Assembly: GCA_025458245.1 (NCBI GenBank)
Contig: JALOSW010000009.1
Span: 1 to 33,474, forward strand
DNA from: Burkholderiales bacterium
GTDB lineage: Bacteria; Pseudomonadota; Gammaproteobacteria; Burkholderiales; SG8-39
Direction of reading: 5' to 3'
DNA length: 33,474 nt
Of the stretch, positions 9,856 to 18,763 are shown piece after piece (position 1 is the first letter of the stretch; each line of letters opens with the position of its first letter). The position numbers and the translations under genes are program-made. Under the pieces are notes generated by a model. That model ran no database searches, was not told where the DNA came from, and was given only the letters and a program-made list of their open reading frames with translations.

Positions 9856-11277
9856 GTGACTTCACAGCTTCACCCGGTCGTTCTTTGCGGCGGCTCCGGC
9901 ACGCGGCTCTGGCCGATGTCGCGGCGCATGCTGCCGAAGCAGTTCCTGCCGCTCGTCTCCGAGCGGTCGATGCTTCAGGACACGATCCTGCGCCTATCCG
10001 GACTCGCGACCGCCGCGCCGATTCTCGTGTCGAACAACGAGCACCGGTTCCTGGTCGCCGAGCAGCTGCGCGAGATCGGCGTGAAGCCCGGCGCGCAGAT
10101 CCTCGAACCGGTCGGACGCAACACCGCCCCGGCAGTGGCGGCGGCGGCACTCGCCGCCGTCGCTCTCGATGCCGAGGCGATCCTGCTCGTGCTGGCGGCC
10201 GACCACCTGATCCGCGACGTGTACCGCTTCCACGACGCGATTCGAGCGGCGGCCCGGCTCGCAGCCGCCGGCAAGCTGGTCACCTTCGGCATCGCGCCCG
10301 ACCATCCCGCCACGGGCTACGGATACATCGAGCGCGGCGAGCCCGTCGCCGGCCACGACGGTGCATTCGCCGTCGCGCGGTTCGTCGAGAAGCCCGATCG
10401 CGCGAACGCCGAGGCCTTTCTCGCGAGCGGGCGCTTCTCGTGGAATAGCGGCATGTTCGTGTTTCGAGCGCGGCGCGTCCTGGACGAACTCGGCCGCCAT
10501 GCGCCTGCGATACTCGCCGCGGCGAGCGCAAGCTGGGAGAACGCGACGCGGGACCTCGACTTCCATCGCCTCGATGCCGACGCCTTCGCCGCGTGCCCGT
10601 CGGACTCGATCGATTACGCGGTGATGGAGAAGACGGCAGACGCGGCGGTGATCCCGGTCGACATCGGCTGGAGCGACGTCGGGTCGTGGTCGACGCTCTG
10701 GGACGTGAGTGCCAAGGACGAGCACGGCAACAGCGTGCGCGGCGACGTGCATCTCGCCGGCACCGAGGGCAGCTTCGTGCGCGCGGAAAGCCGGATGGTC
10801 TCGGTGATCGGGGGGAAGGACCTGGTCGTCGTCGAAACCGACGACGCGGTGCTCGTCACCACGCGCGATGCGGTGCAGGGCGTCAAGGACATCGTCGGGC
10901 ATCTGGATCGCGCGCATCGCAGCGAGGCGGTGCACCACAAGCGCGTCTACCGTCCGTGGGGCTGGTACGAGAGCGTGTCCGACGGCGACCGTTATCAGGT
11001 CAAGCGGATCATGGTGAAGCCGGGTGCCGCCCTCTCGCTGCAGATGCATCATCACCGCGCCGAGCACTGGGTCGTGGTGTCCGGCACGGCGAAGGTGACG
11101 CGCGGCGAGGACGTCATGCTCGTATCGGAAAACGAGTCGACCTATATCCCGCTGGGAACGAAGCACCGGCTCGAAAACCCGGGGAAAGTCGCCCTCTACC
11201 TCGTCGAGGTGCAGTCGGGCAGCTATCTCGGCGAGGACGACATCGTCCGGTTCGAGGACGTGTACCGGCGCGGATAG
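9856..11277 (+). CDS. Mannose-1-phosphate guanylyltransferase/mannose-6-phosphate isomerase (bifunctional, ManC/AlgA/XanB type)
   Basis: GTG start VTSQLHPVVLCGGSGTRLWPMSRRMLPKQFLPL; RFVEKPDRANAEAF; C-terminal cupin LQMHHHRAEHWVVVSGTAKVTRGE. Confidence 0.93.
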   Translation: MTSQLHPVVLCGGSGTRLWPMSRRMLPKQFLPLVSERSMLQDTILRLSGLATAAPILVSNNEHRFLVAEQLREIGVKPGAQILEPVGRNTAPAVAAAALAAVALDAEAILLVLAADHLIRDVYRFHDAIRAAARLAAAGKLVTFGIAPDHPATGYGYIERGEPVAGHDGAFAVARFVEKPDRANAEAFLASGRFSWNSGMFVFRARRVLDELGRHAPAILAAASASWENATRDLDFHRLDADAFAACPSDSIDYAVMEKTADAAVIPVDIGWSDVGSWSTLWDVSAKDEHGNSVRGDVHLAGTEGSFVRAESRMVSVIGGKDLVVVETDDAVLVTTRDAVQGVKDIVGHLDRAHRSEAVHHKRVYRPWGWYESVSDGDRYQVKRIMVKPGAALSLQMHHHRAEHWVVVSGTAKVTRGEDVMLVSENESTYIPLGTKHRLENPGKVALYLVEVQSGSYLGEDDIVRFEDVYRRG

Positions 11278-11414
11278 CGCGGTCGACCCGGCGCTCCAGG
11301 CAGCTCTCGGCCCGACCGCCTCCGCCGGACGGACGCAAGCGGCAGACCGATGGCGCACGGCAGTACGGCGTCCGGACGCTATGATCGCGTCATGGCGCGT
11401 GCACCGAGGGCCGC

Positions 11415-12374
11415 ATGACCCGCTACGACGTGTTCAACGGGGACGCGGATGGCCTGTGCGCGCTGCAGCAGCTTCGCCTCGCGTTCCCCGCCGACGCCGT
11501 GCTCGTCACGGGCACGAAGCGCGACGTGCGCCTGCTGGAGCGCGTGCCCGCGCAGCGCGGCGACACGGTCACGGTGCTCGACGTCTCGGTCGAGGCGAAT
11601 CGCGCGGCGCTCACGCGCGCGCTGGATGCCGGCGCCGTGGTCGAATGGTTCGACCATCACTACGCCGGCGAGCCGATCGCGGCGTCGAACTTCGCGCCGC
11701 ACCTCGATGCGGCCCCGCGCACCTGCACCAGCCTGATCGTCGACGACTGGCTCGGCGGGCGCTGGCGCGCGTGGGCGCTCGTCGCCGCGTTCGGCGACAA
11801 TCTGCACGCCGAAGCGGAGCGGCTCGCGAGGGCCGAGGGCTATTCCGATCAGCAGACCCGGACGCTTCTCGAACTCGGCCAGTGCCTCAACTACAACGCG
11901 TACGGGGAAAGTGTCGCCGATCTCTACTTCGATCCCGCCGAGCTCGCGACGCGCATGCGCCCCTACGAGGACCCGTTCGCCTTCGCGCGCGACGCGGGCG
12001 TTCTGCAGCGGCTTCAGCTCGGCTACGCGGACGACATGACCCACGCCATGCGCGCCGTGCCCCAGGCGATCGGTGCGCACGCCCGCGCTTATTTCCTGCC
12101 CGACGAGAACTGGGCCCGCCGCGTGATCGGCGCCTTCGCGAACGGCCTGGCGATCGAGTACCCCGGGATCGCTCACGCGGTGCTCGCGGCGCGGCCGGAC
12201 GGATCGTTCACGGTCAGCGTCAGGGCGCCGGAAAACCGGCCTGAAGGCGCGGACGAGCTCGTCCGCGCTTTTCCTACCGGCGGCGGACGCAAGAACGCGG
12301 CGGGGATCGACCGCCTGCCACCGCTCGAAGTGGATGCGTTTCTGCGCGCGCTCGGCGCGCGATACGGAGACTAG
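11415..12374 (+). CDS. DHH-family phosphoesterase
   Basis: MTRYDVFNGDADGLCALQQL, VVEWFDHHYAGEP (DHH), C-terminal GGGRKNAAG (DHHA1-like). Confidence 0.85.
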   Translation: MTRYDVFNGDADGLCALQQLRLAFPADAVLVTGTKRDVRLLERVPAQRGDTVTVLDVSVEANRAALTRALDAGAVVEWFDHHYAGEPIAASNFAPHLDAAPRTCTSLIVDDWLGGRWRAWALVAAFGDNLHAEAERLARAEGYSDQQTRTLLELGQCLNYNAYGESVADLYFDPAELATRMRPYEDPFAFARDAGVLQRLQLGYADDMTHAMRAVPQAIGAHARAYFLPDENWARRVIGAFANGLAIEYPGIAHAVLAARPDGSFTVSVRAPENRPEGADELVRAFPTGGGRKNAAGIDRLPPLEVDAFLRALGARYGD

Positions 12375-12403
12375 CTGCGCCGCGGACCGTGCGGCGCCGT
12401 CGA

Positions 12404-12721
12404 CTAGCGGCGCTTCGCGACCGCGTAGGTCGCCATCTCTTCCTTGACCACCCGGCGCAGCACATCCTCGAGCGTCGCGCGGTCGATCGCGGCGCGCAGG
12501 GCCTCGTTGATGAGCGTCTGGTAGCCGCGCTGTCCTGCGCGCTTCTTGAAGAATTCGACCACCGCAGTATCGAAGTAGATCGTGACGCGCGTCTTGCCGA
12601 GGCTGCGTGCGCGCGGCACGGCGAGCGCCCTGCGCTTTCGGGTGCGCGCCTTACCGGCAGCGCTCGCGCGGGCCGCAGGCTTGCGTTTCGCGGAACGGGT
12701 GGAGGCTCCGGCGTTTCCCAT
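12404..12721 (-). CDS. BrnA-like ribbon-helix-helix protein with basic N-terminal tail
   Basis: GKTRVTIYFDTAVVEFFKKRAGQRGYQTLINEALRAAI resembles BrnA antitoxin domains; preceded by a K/R/A-rich tail. Confidence 0.7.
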   Translation of the reverse strand: MGNAGASTRSAKRKPAARASAAGKARTRKRRALAVPRARSLGKTRVTIYFDTAVVEFFKKRAGQRGYQTLINEALRAAIDRATLEDVLRRVVKEEMATYAVAKRR

Positions 12722-13084
12722 CGTGTTCCCCTCGGGTTCTCACTTTTTTGCGGCGCACGGACCTTGCGGCCGGGCGGCGGGCGACCTGCATTCTAGCGCC
12801 CTCCGGCCCGCGGGGGCAGCCGTTCCTGCTCTGCCGGAGGGCCTATTGCGGGGGACGCCGACGTATGTATGGGCCGCGGCAACGTCGGAACGCCGGCACC
12901 CGGCGCGGGCGCCCTCCACTTCGGCCTGCCTTCGACGGCCGGAGGCCGACTCCGAACCCGACCGTCGAACGCGCAGCGAACCTGTCGCCCCGCCGCATCG
13001 GCGGTATCCGGGTGCTCCGGGCAACGCACGGCGGCAGGGTGGTCTATGCTTGGTTACTTCGCACGGCAACACGGAGACAAGGCC

Positions 13085-13396
13085 ATGGACACCGAGTACC
13101 TGCTCGACGAAACCAAGCGCATGCTCGCCCACACCGAAGACCTGCTCAAAGCGACGGCGAACGAGGCCGGCGAGAAGGCCGCCGATGCACGCTCGCGACT
13201 CTCCGGCCGGATGCGGGCACTCCGCTCCCGGCTCGCCGACCTGGAGGACGAGGTCGAGACGCGGGCGCGCCACGCGGCAAGGCGCGTCGATCGCTATGCG
13301 CACGATCACCCCTGGGAGACAGCCGTCGTCGGCGCGGCCGTCGGCGCCGCGCTCGGGGCGCTGATCGGCGTGATGCTCACGCGGCGTGACGATTGA
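13085..13396 (+). CDS. DUF883 (ElaB/YqjD) family membrane protein
   Basis: MDTEYLLDETKRMLAHTEDLLKATANEAGEKAADARSRLSGR... with C-terminal HDHPWETAVVGAAVGAALGALIGVMLTRR. Confidence 0.87.
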   Translation: MDTEYLLDETKRMLAHTEDLLKATANEAGEKAADARSRLSGRMRALRSRLADLEDEVETRARHAARRVDRYAHDHPWETAVVGAAVGAALGALIGVMLTRRDD

Positions 13397-13418
13397 CGCG
13401 CCATGTCGTCGCAGGGTC

Positions 13419-13443
13419 GTCGCGCCGCACGACGCGGCGCGAC
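13419..13443. terminator. Perfect 10-bp inverted repeat GTCGCGCCGC-acgac-GCGGCGCGAC between convergent genes
   Basis: Read directly; 22 bp after the DUF883 stop; no U-tract, so termination function is inferred. Confidence 0.45.
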
Positions 13444-13488
13444 GGGCGCACCTGCAGGAGGTCGACGGCCAAGTGACTGGGACACGCC

Positions 13489-13521
13489 GTGCCCGTTTCG
13501 GTAGCGGCTGAAACCGGGCAC
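13489..13521. repeat. Imperfect inverted repeat GTGCCCGTTTC...GAAACCGGGCAC
   Basis: Arms 13489-13499 and 13510-13521 with one bulged base; lies between convergent genes. Confidence 0.45.
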
Positions 13522-13585
13522 CCCTCGGGAGCGCTCCGGCGATGATTCGGAATCGCGCACCCGGAACGCGGACCGTCGAAGCCGG

Positions 13586-13954
13586 CTAAAGGATTCCCTC
13601 GGGATTCGCGAGCGCCCTGCCGTCGTTCAGCGCGAGCCAGCCCTTCACGATGCGGTAGACGTACCAGACGATCACGACGCCGACGATGATCATGCCCAGG
13701 CCGAACATCCACATGGTCGCGCCGCCGATGATCGCGCCGAGAAGCCCGATCCAGAACGTGCGGATGATCCAGGTGTAGTGACTCTCGAGGAAGCTGCCGC
13801 GCGCCTCGTCGCGCTTCAGGTAGGCCATGATGATCGCGACGATGCCCGTGAGCCCGATGAACAGGCTCACTGCGTCGAGCGCGTAGATCACGTGCGTCAG
13901 CTTGACGAGCGACGCCTGCGGACCGCCCGCGGGCGTGGTCTGATCTCCTTCCAT
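13586..13954 (-). CDS. DUF4870-like membrane protein
   Basis: MEGDQTTPAGGPQASLVKLTHVIYALDAVSLFIGLTGIVAIIMAYLKRDEARGSFLESHYTWIIRTFWIGLLG... Confidence 0.78.
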   Translation of the reverse strand: MEGDQTTPAGGPQASLVKLTHVIYALDAVSLFIGLTGIVAIIMAYLKRDEARGSFLESHYTWIIRTFWIGLLGAIIGGATMWMFGLGMIIVGVVIVWYVYRIVKGWLALNDGRALANPEGIL

Positions 13955-14003
13955 CGCTATCCCTTCCCTCGAAGTCGCCCCGAACGCGCAGCGCGCCCCG
14001 GCC

Positions 14004-14420
14004 TCACGCCGGCATCGGGCGCCCGTCGCGCAACGTCATCCAGCCCCGGGCGACGCGGTAGATCGCCCACAGCCCGAGCGCGAAAAGCCCCACGATCCAG
14101 GTGGCGACGCCGATGATCACCACCAGCAGCACGGCCGAGACGATGGTCACGATCACGACCCACAGGAGCGCGTACCAGAAGGTGCGGATCTGCCAGCCGA
14201 AGTGCGAGTCGAGGTAGGTGCCGCGCACGGCGTCGCGCTTCACGTAGTTGATGATCACCGCGATGATCGACGGCCAGCCGAACACGAAGCTGCCGATCAC
14301 CGTGGCGGCCCCGAAGGCGCCGATCACGAGGCTCAGCGCGTGCAGGGCGTACACGACGTGCGTGAGCCGTACGAGCGAAGCGTCCGGGACGCGATTGTCG
14401 GTGAGCTGGGGTTCGACCAT
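14004..14420 (-). CDS. DUF4870-like membrane protein, paralog of 13586..13954
   Basis: MVEPQLTDNRVPDASLVRLTHVVYALHALSLVIGAFG...YVKRDAVRGTYLDSHFGWQIRTFWYALLW aligns with its neighbour. Confidence 0.78.
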   Translation of the reverse strand: MVEPQLTDNRVPDASLVRLTHVVYALHALSLVIGAFGAATVIGSFVFGWPSIIAVIINYVKRDAVRGTYLDSHFGWQIRTFWYALLWVVIVTIVSAVLLVVIIGVATWIVGLFALGLWAIYRVARGWMTLRDGRPMPA

Positions 14421-14469
14421 GTTCAAGCTCCATTGAGATGCGGATGCCAGGCGGGTGGCGGGGCCGCGG

Positions 14470-15936
14470 TCAGAGGCCGAGTTTAGTCCACAGGTCGTCG
14501 ACACGCTGCTTCACCGCGGCGTCCATGGCGATCGGCCGGCCCCATTCGCGTGCGGTCTCGCCGGGCCACTTCGCGGTCGCGTCGATGCCCATCTTCGAGC
14601 CGAGGCCCGAGACCGGGCTCGCGAAGTCGAGATAGTCGATCGGGGTCGACTCGACGAGGGTGGTGTCGCGCACGGCGTCGACTCGCGTGGTGAGCGCCCA
14701 GATCACCTCTTTCCAATCGCGCACGTTCACGTCGTCGTCGGTGACGACGATGAACTTGGTGTACATGAACTGCCGCAGGAAGCTCCAGATGCCGAACATC
14801 ACGCGCTTGGCGTGGCCGGGATACTGCTTCTTCATCGATACCACCGCAAGCCGGTACGAGCAGCCTTCGGGCGGCAGGTAGAAGTCGACGATCTCGGGAA
14901 ACTGCTTCTGCAGGATGGGAACGAACACCTCGTTGAGCGCGACCCCGAGTACCGCCGGCTCGTCGGGCGGTTTACCCGTATACGTGGAGTGGTAGATCGG
15001 ATCCCGGCGCATGGTGATGCGCTCGATGGTGAACACCGGGAACGGCGCGACCTCGTTGTAATACCCGGTGTGATCGCCGAAAGGCCCTTCCATCGCGGTT
15101 TCGCCGGGGTGGATCACGCCCTCGAGGACGATCTCCGCGCTCGCGGGCACCTGCAGATCCGAGCCGAGGCATTTCACGACCTCGGTGCGGCCGCCGCGCA
15201 GGAGACCCGCGAACTGGTACTCCGACAAGGTGTCCGGGACCGGCGTCACCGCACCAAGGATCGTGGCCGGATCAGCGCCGAGGGCGACCGCGACGGGGAA
15301 CGGCTGGCCCGGATTCGCCGCCTCATGGTCGCGGAAGTCGAGCGCACCGCCGCGATGCGCGAGCCAGCGCATGACGACCTTGTTCGGCGCGATCACCTGC
15401 TGGCGATAGATGCCCAGATTCTGGCGCTTCCTGTGAGGCCCGCGCGTGACGACGAGTCCCCAGGTGATGAGCGGCCCCGCATCGCCAGGCCAGCATGTCT
15501 GGACCGGGATGCGCGAGAGGTCGATGTCCGCGCCCTCCCACACGATCTCCTGGCACGGCGCGGACCGGAGCTCTCTCGGCGCCATGTGCATGACCCGCTT
15601 GCCGATCGGGATCCAGCGCTCTACGACGTCGTTGAAGCCCTTGGGCGGATCGGGCTCCTTCAGGAACGCGAGCAGCTTGCCGATGTCGCGCAGCGCATCG
15701 ACCGACTCGGCACCCATGCCGAGCGCCACCCGCTTCGGCGTCCCGAAGAGATTGCCGAGCACGGGCATCGTATGGCCCTTGGGTCGCTCGAACAGCACCG
15801 CGGGACCGCCCGCCTTGAGCACGCGGTCGCAGATCTCGGTCATCTCGAGACGCGGATCGACCTCGGCTGCGACTCGCCTCAGCTCGCCCTGCGACTCGAG
15901 CTGGGCCACGAAGTCGCGCAGATCGCGGTAGCGCAC
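14470..15936 (-). CDS. ubiD: UbiD family decarboxylase (4-hydroxy-3-polyprenylbenzoate decarboxylase)
   Basis: GTG start [65 protein letters not shown]. Confidence 0.93.
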   Translation of the reverse strand: MRYRDLRDFVAQLESQGELRRVAAEVDPRLEMTEICDRVLKAGGPAVLFERPKGHTMPVLGNLFGTPKRVALGMGAESVDALRDIGKLLAFLKEPDPPKGFNDVVERWIPIGKRVMHMAPRELRSAPCQEIVWEGADIDLSRIPVQTCWPGDAGPLITWGLVVTRGPHRKRQNLGIYRQQVIAPNKVVMRWLAHRGGALDFRDHEAANPGQPFPVAVALGADPATILGAVTPVPDTLSEYQFAGLLRGGRTEVVKCLGSDLQVPASAEIVLEGVIHPGETAMEGPFGDHTGYYNEVAPFPVFTIERITMRRDPIYHSTYTGKPPDEPAVLGVALNEVFVPILQKQFPEIVDFYLPPEGCSYRLAVVSMKKQYPGHAKRVMFGIWSFLRQFMYTKFIVVTDDDVNVRDWKEVIWALTTRVDAVRDTTLVESTPIDYLDFASPVSGLGSKMGIDATAKWPGETAREWGRPIAMDAAVKQRVDDLWTKLGL

Positions 15937-16541
15937 TAGCCGGGCCTCGCGGGCGCGGGCAGGCTGCGGCCCACCTCGGCAACGAAGTCGCGCAGCGCGG
16001 CGTCGCGGCCCCACTTCGAATAAACGAGCTCCGCGCCGCCCGCGCTCACGCTGACGATCGTTTCGCCGAGCGCACCCAGCGCGAGACGGACGAATCCGAG
16101 ACCGCCGAGCAGGAGCGCGATCGGCGACATCAGATTCGCCGCCGCGAGAAGCGCGCGAAGCAGCGTGCCGATGACCTGCGTCGCAGGCGGCAGCGCGCCG
16201 GGCTCGGCCTGCGACTGCTCCGCGCGCGGCGCGGACTCGAGGGAGACGATCTGGCCGTTGATGGCGCCGCGCACCGGTCCGACGAGCGAGGCCAGCACGA
16301 CGGCGGCAAGGAGCAGCACCGCGCCGATGACTATGGCGCGCACCGAGCGCTCGAAGCGAACGCGCACCAGGCCGATGTTCGCGAGAGGGAGGCTCTGCTC
16401 CACATTCCGCCCCGAGACCACCAGGCGCCGGTTGGTCAGAACGGCGAGATCGCGCCCCAGCGCCGCTTCGGCGACGATCTTCTCGCCCGTGTCGAGCTGC
16501 GGATAGTCTGCGGGCCGGGCGGTGCGGGGAGGAGAAGCCAT
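15936..16541 (-). CDS. Hypothetical membrane protein (possible PH-like N-terminal domain)
   Basis: [46 protein letters not shown]... plus hydrophobic segments; stop shares one base with the ubiD GTG (TAGTG). Confidence 0.68.
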   Translation of the reverse strand: MASPPRTARPADYPQLDTGEKIVAEAALGRDLAVLTNRRLVVSGRNVEQSLPLANIGLVRVRFERSVRAIVIGAVLLLAAVVLASLVGPVRGAINGQIVSLESAPRAEQSQAEPGALPPATQVIGTLLRALLAAANLMSPIALLLGGLGFVRLALGALGETIVSVSAGGAELVYSKWGRDAALRDFVAEVGRSLPAPARPG

Positions 16542-16636
16542 TTGCGGGGTCTGCGAGCCGCTGCTATGTTAAGGCCGCACGGCCGTGACGACAAACGGCC
16601 GACTTTCCCCGCACGGGGCCACCGAGAGGAGACAAC

Positions 16637-17599
16637 ATGAATCGCACCCTGCGCGCACTCGCGGGCGCACTCGCGCTCGTCGCCATCGCCGCGCCTGCCG
16701 CGGCGCAGACCACGCAAGCCTGTCCGGACAAGCCGGTTCGCTACTACCTCCCCTTCCCGCCGGGCGGGGAGTCGGACATCGCCGCCCGCTACCAGCAGGA
16801 TCTCCTGCGCAAGAAGTGCAAGCAGGAAATGGTGATCGAGTACAAGACCGGCGCCGGCGGCGCGATCGCATGGCAGCAGCTCAACGCGCTGCCCGGCGAC
16901 GGCACCAACGTCATGGGCATCAACCTCCCGCACGTGGTGCTTCAGCCGCTCGAGGGCCAGGTGCAGTACAAGACCGACGACCTCACGCCGGTCTACTGGT
17001 TCCACTACACGCCCGACGCGATCGTCGTGCCCGAAGCGAGCCCGATCAAGACCTTCAAGGACCTGGTGGCGGCCGCCAAGGCGAAGCCGGGCGAGATCAC
17101 GCTCGCCGGCAGCGGCACCAACTCCGCGAACCACGCGGCCCACGAAAAGTTCAACCAGCTCGCCGGGGTCAAGACCACTTATGTGCCATTCAAAGGCACC
17201 GGCGATCTCACGACCTCCGTGATCGGCGGACACGTGACCGGCGCCATGAGCTATTCGACGTTCGCGATCGCGCAGAAGGGCAAGGTGCGGATGCTCGCGA
17301 TCGCGACCGAGAAGCGCCTGCCGCAGTTTCCGGACGTGCCGACCTTCAAGGAGCTCGGCTTCGACTGGATCGACGGCGCGTATCGCGGCATCGCGGTGCC
17401 GAAGTCGACGTCGCCCGAGGCGCGCAAGCGCATCTCCGAGATGATGGAGCTTCTCAACAAGGATCCGGAGATGCGCCAGAAGATGATCGACGGCGGCTTC
17501 GAGTCGGTCGACATCACCTACGAGATGGTGCCGGCGTTCATGGCGGATCGCACCAAGGCATACATGGCCACGGCCAAGCAGATGGGGCTGGCCAAGTAG
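16637..17599 (+). CDS. Tripartite tricarboxylate transporter substrate-binding protein (Bug/TctC family)
   Basis: MNRTLRALAGALALVAIAAPAAAQ signal; DKPVRYYLPFPPGGESDIAARY; AGSGTNSANH. Confidence 0.9.
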   Translation: MNRTLRALAGALALVAIAAPAAAQTTQACPDKPVRYYLPFPPGGESDIAARYQQDLLRKKCKQEMVIEYKTGAGGAIAWQQLNALPGDGTNVMGINLPHVVLQPLEGQVQYKTDDLTPVYWFHYTPDAIVVPEASPIKTFKDLVAAAKAKPGEITLAGSGTNSANHAAHEKFNQLAGVKTTYVPFKGTGDLTTSVIGGHVTGAMSYSTFAIAQKGKVRMLAIATEKRLPQFPDVPTFKELGFDWIDGAYRGIAVPKSTSPEARKRISEMMELLNKDPEMRQKMIDGGFESVDITYEMVPAFMADRTKAYMATAKQMGLAK

Positions 17600-17624
17600 C
17601 GCGCAGCGGCCGCGCAACCTGGGC

Positions 17625-17670
17625 GGATTCAGGATTCAGGATTCAGGATTCAGGATTCAGGATTCAGGAT
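17625..17670. repeat. Tandem repeat: six exact GGATTCA copies plus a partial GGAT
   Basis: Read directly as ggattca x6 then ggat; in the gap between two convergent Bug genes. Confidence 0.97.
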
Positions 17671-17759
17671 CGGACGCGGTGCGTTCGCGTGAGGTCCCCG
17701 GATCCTGGATCCCCAAATCCTCGATCCGGGTTGTTCGATCCTGATTTTCGATCCCTGCG

Positions 17760-18728
17760 CTACTCCGGCTGGATTCCCGCGTCGCGGATCGCCTTGGCCC
17801 ACTTCTCGGTCTCGCTTTTCGCGAAGCGGCCGAGCCACTCCGGCGACTGCGGATCGAGCTGCACGCCGAGCGTGTCCATGCGATCGCGCAGGTCTTTCGC
17901 GTCCATCGACTTGGTTATGGCGGCGTTCAGCGCATCGACGACCGGCTTCGGCGTCCCGGCCGGCGCGAACGCGCCGAACCACGCGATCAGCTCGTAGCCC
18001 GGCAATCCGCCCGCCTCCGCGACCGTCGGAAGGTCTACGTGGGGCGTTCGCCGGGCGCTCGTCACCGCGAGGCCGCGGATCTTGCCGGCTTTCACCTGCG
18101 GGAGCGTCACGGCGAGGTCCGCGGTGAAGAGTTGCACCTGCCCGCTCATGAGGTCGGTGATCGCGTTCGGCGAGCTCTTGTAGGGCACGTAGGTCATTTT
18201 CGTGCCGGCCATGCCGTTCAGCATCTCGGTCGCGACGCGCTGCGACGCGCTCGCCGCGGCGAAGCTGATCTTGTCGGGATTGGCCTTCGCGTAGGCGATC
18301 AGCTCTCGCAGCGTCTTCGCGGGGAAGTCGTTGTTGACCGCAACGATCAGCGGCACCGAGCCCAGGAAAGCGACCGGCGCGAAGTCCTTCTCCTGGTCGT
18401 AGGGCGTTTTCCGGAACAGGCTCGCGTTCGCCGCGTTGGTGCTGTTCGTGCCCCAGAGCAGCGTGTAACCGTCCGGCGCCGCGCGCGCGACCGCCTCCGC
18501 GCCGATCATGCCGTTCGCGCCCGGCTTGTTGTCCACGATCACCGGCTGGCCGAGGAGCTTCTGCATTTCGTTGGCGTACGCACGCGCCATGGTGTCGGTC
18601 GCGCTCCCCGCCGCGAACGGCACGACGATGCGAATCGGCTTGGACGGGAACCCTTGGGCGGCCGCGCCCCCTGCAATCGCCAACCCGGCAATCAGGGCGG
18701 CTGCATTGCGCATGACGGAAAAACGCAT
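17760..18728 (-). CDS. Tripartite tricarboxylate transporter substrate-binding protein (Bug/TctC family)
   Basis: MRFSVMRNAAALIAGLAIAGGAAAQGFPSKPIRIVVPFAAGSATDTMARAYANEMQKLLGQPVIVDNKPGANG. Confidence 0.92.
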   Translation of the reverse strand: MRFSVMRNAAALIAGLAIAGGAAAQGFPSKPIRIVVPFAAGSATDTMARAYANEMQKLLGQPVIVDNKPGANGMIGAEAVARAAPDGYTLLWGTNSTNAANASLFRKTPYDQEKDFAPVAFLGSVPLIVAVNNDFPAKTLRELIAYAKANPDKISFAAASASQRVATEMLNGMAGTKMTYVPYKSSPNAITDLMSGQVQLFTADLAVTLPQVKAGKIRGLAVTSARRTPHVDLPTVAEAGGLPGYELIAWFGAFAPAGTPKPVVDALNAAITKSMDAKDLRDRMDTLGVQLDPQSPEWLGRFAKSETEKWAKAIRDAGIQPE

Positions 18729-18763
18729 TGATCGCTCTCCTCGGGATGCCGTGCGGGCGCCGC

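Noticed and set aside
14455-15939. 494-aa plus-strand ORF opposite ubiD
   Set aside because: Antisense of a clear UbiD; composition is His/Arg/Asp-rich with no domain.
16585-17997. Plus-strand ORF ending in SGFRIQDSGFRIQD repeats
   Set aside because: The repeat peptide is only a translation of the GGATTCA array; the upstream part is a shifted frame of the Bug gene.
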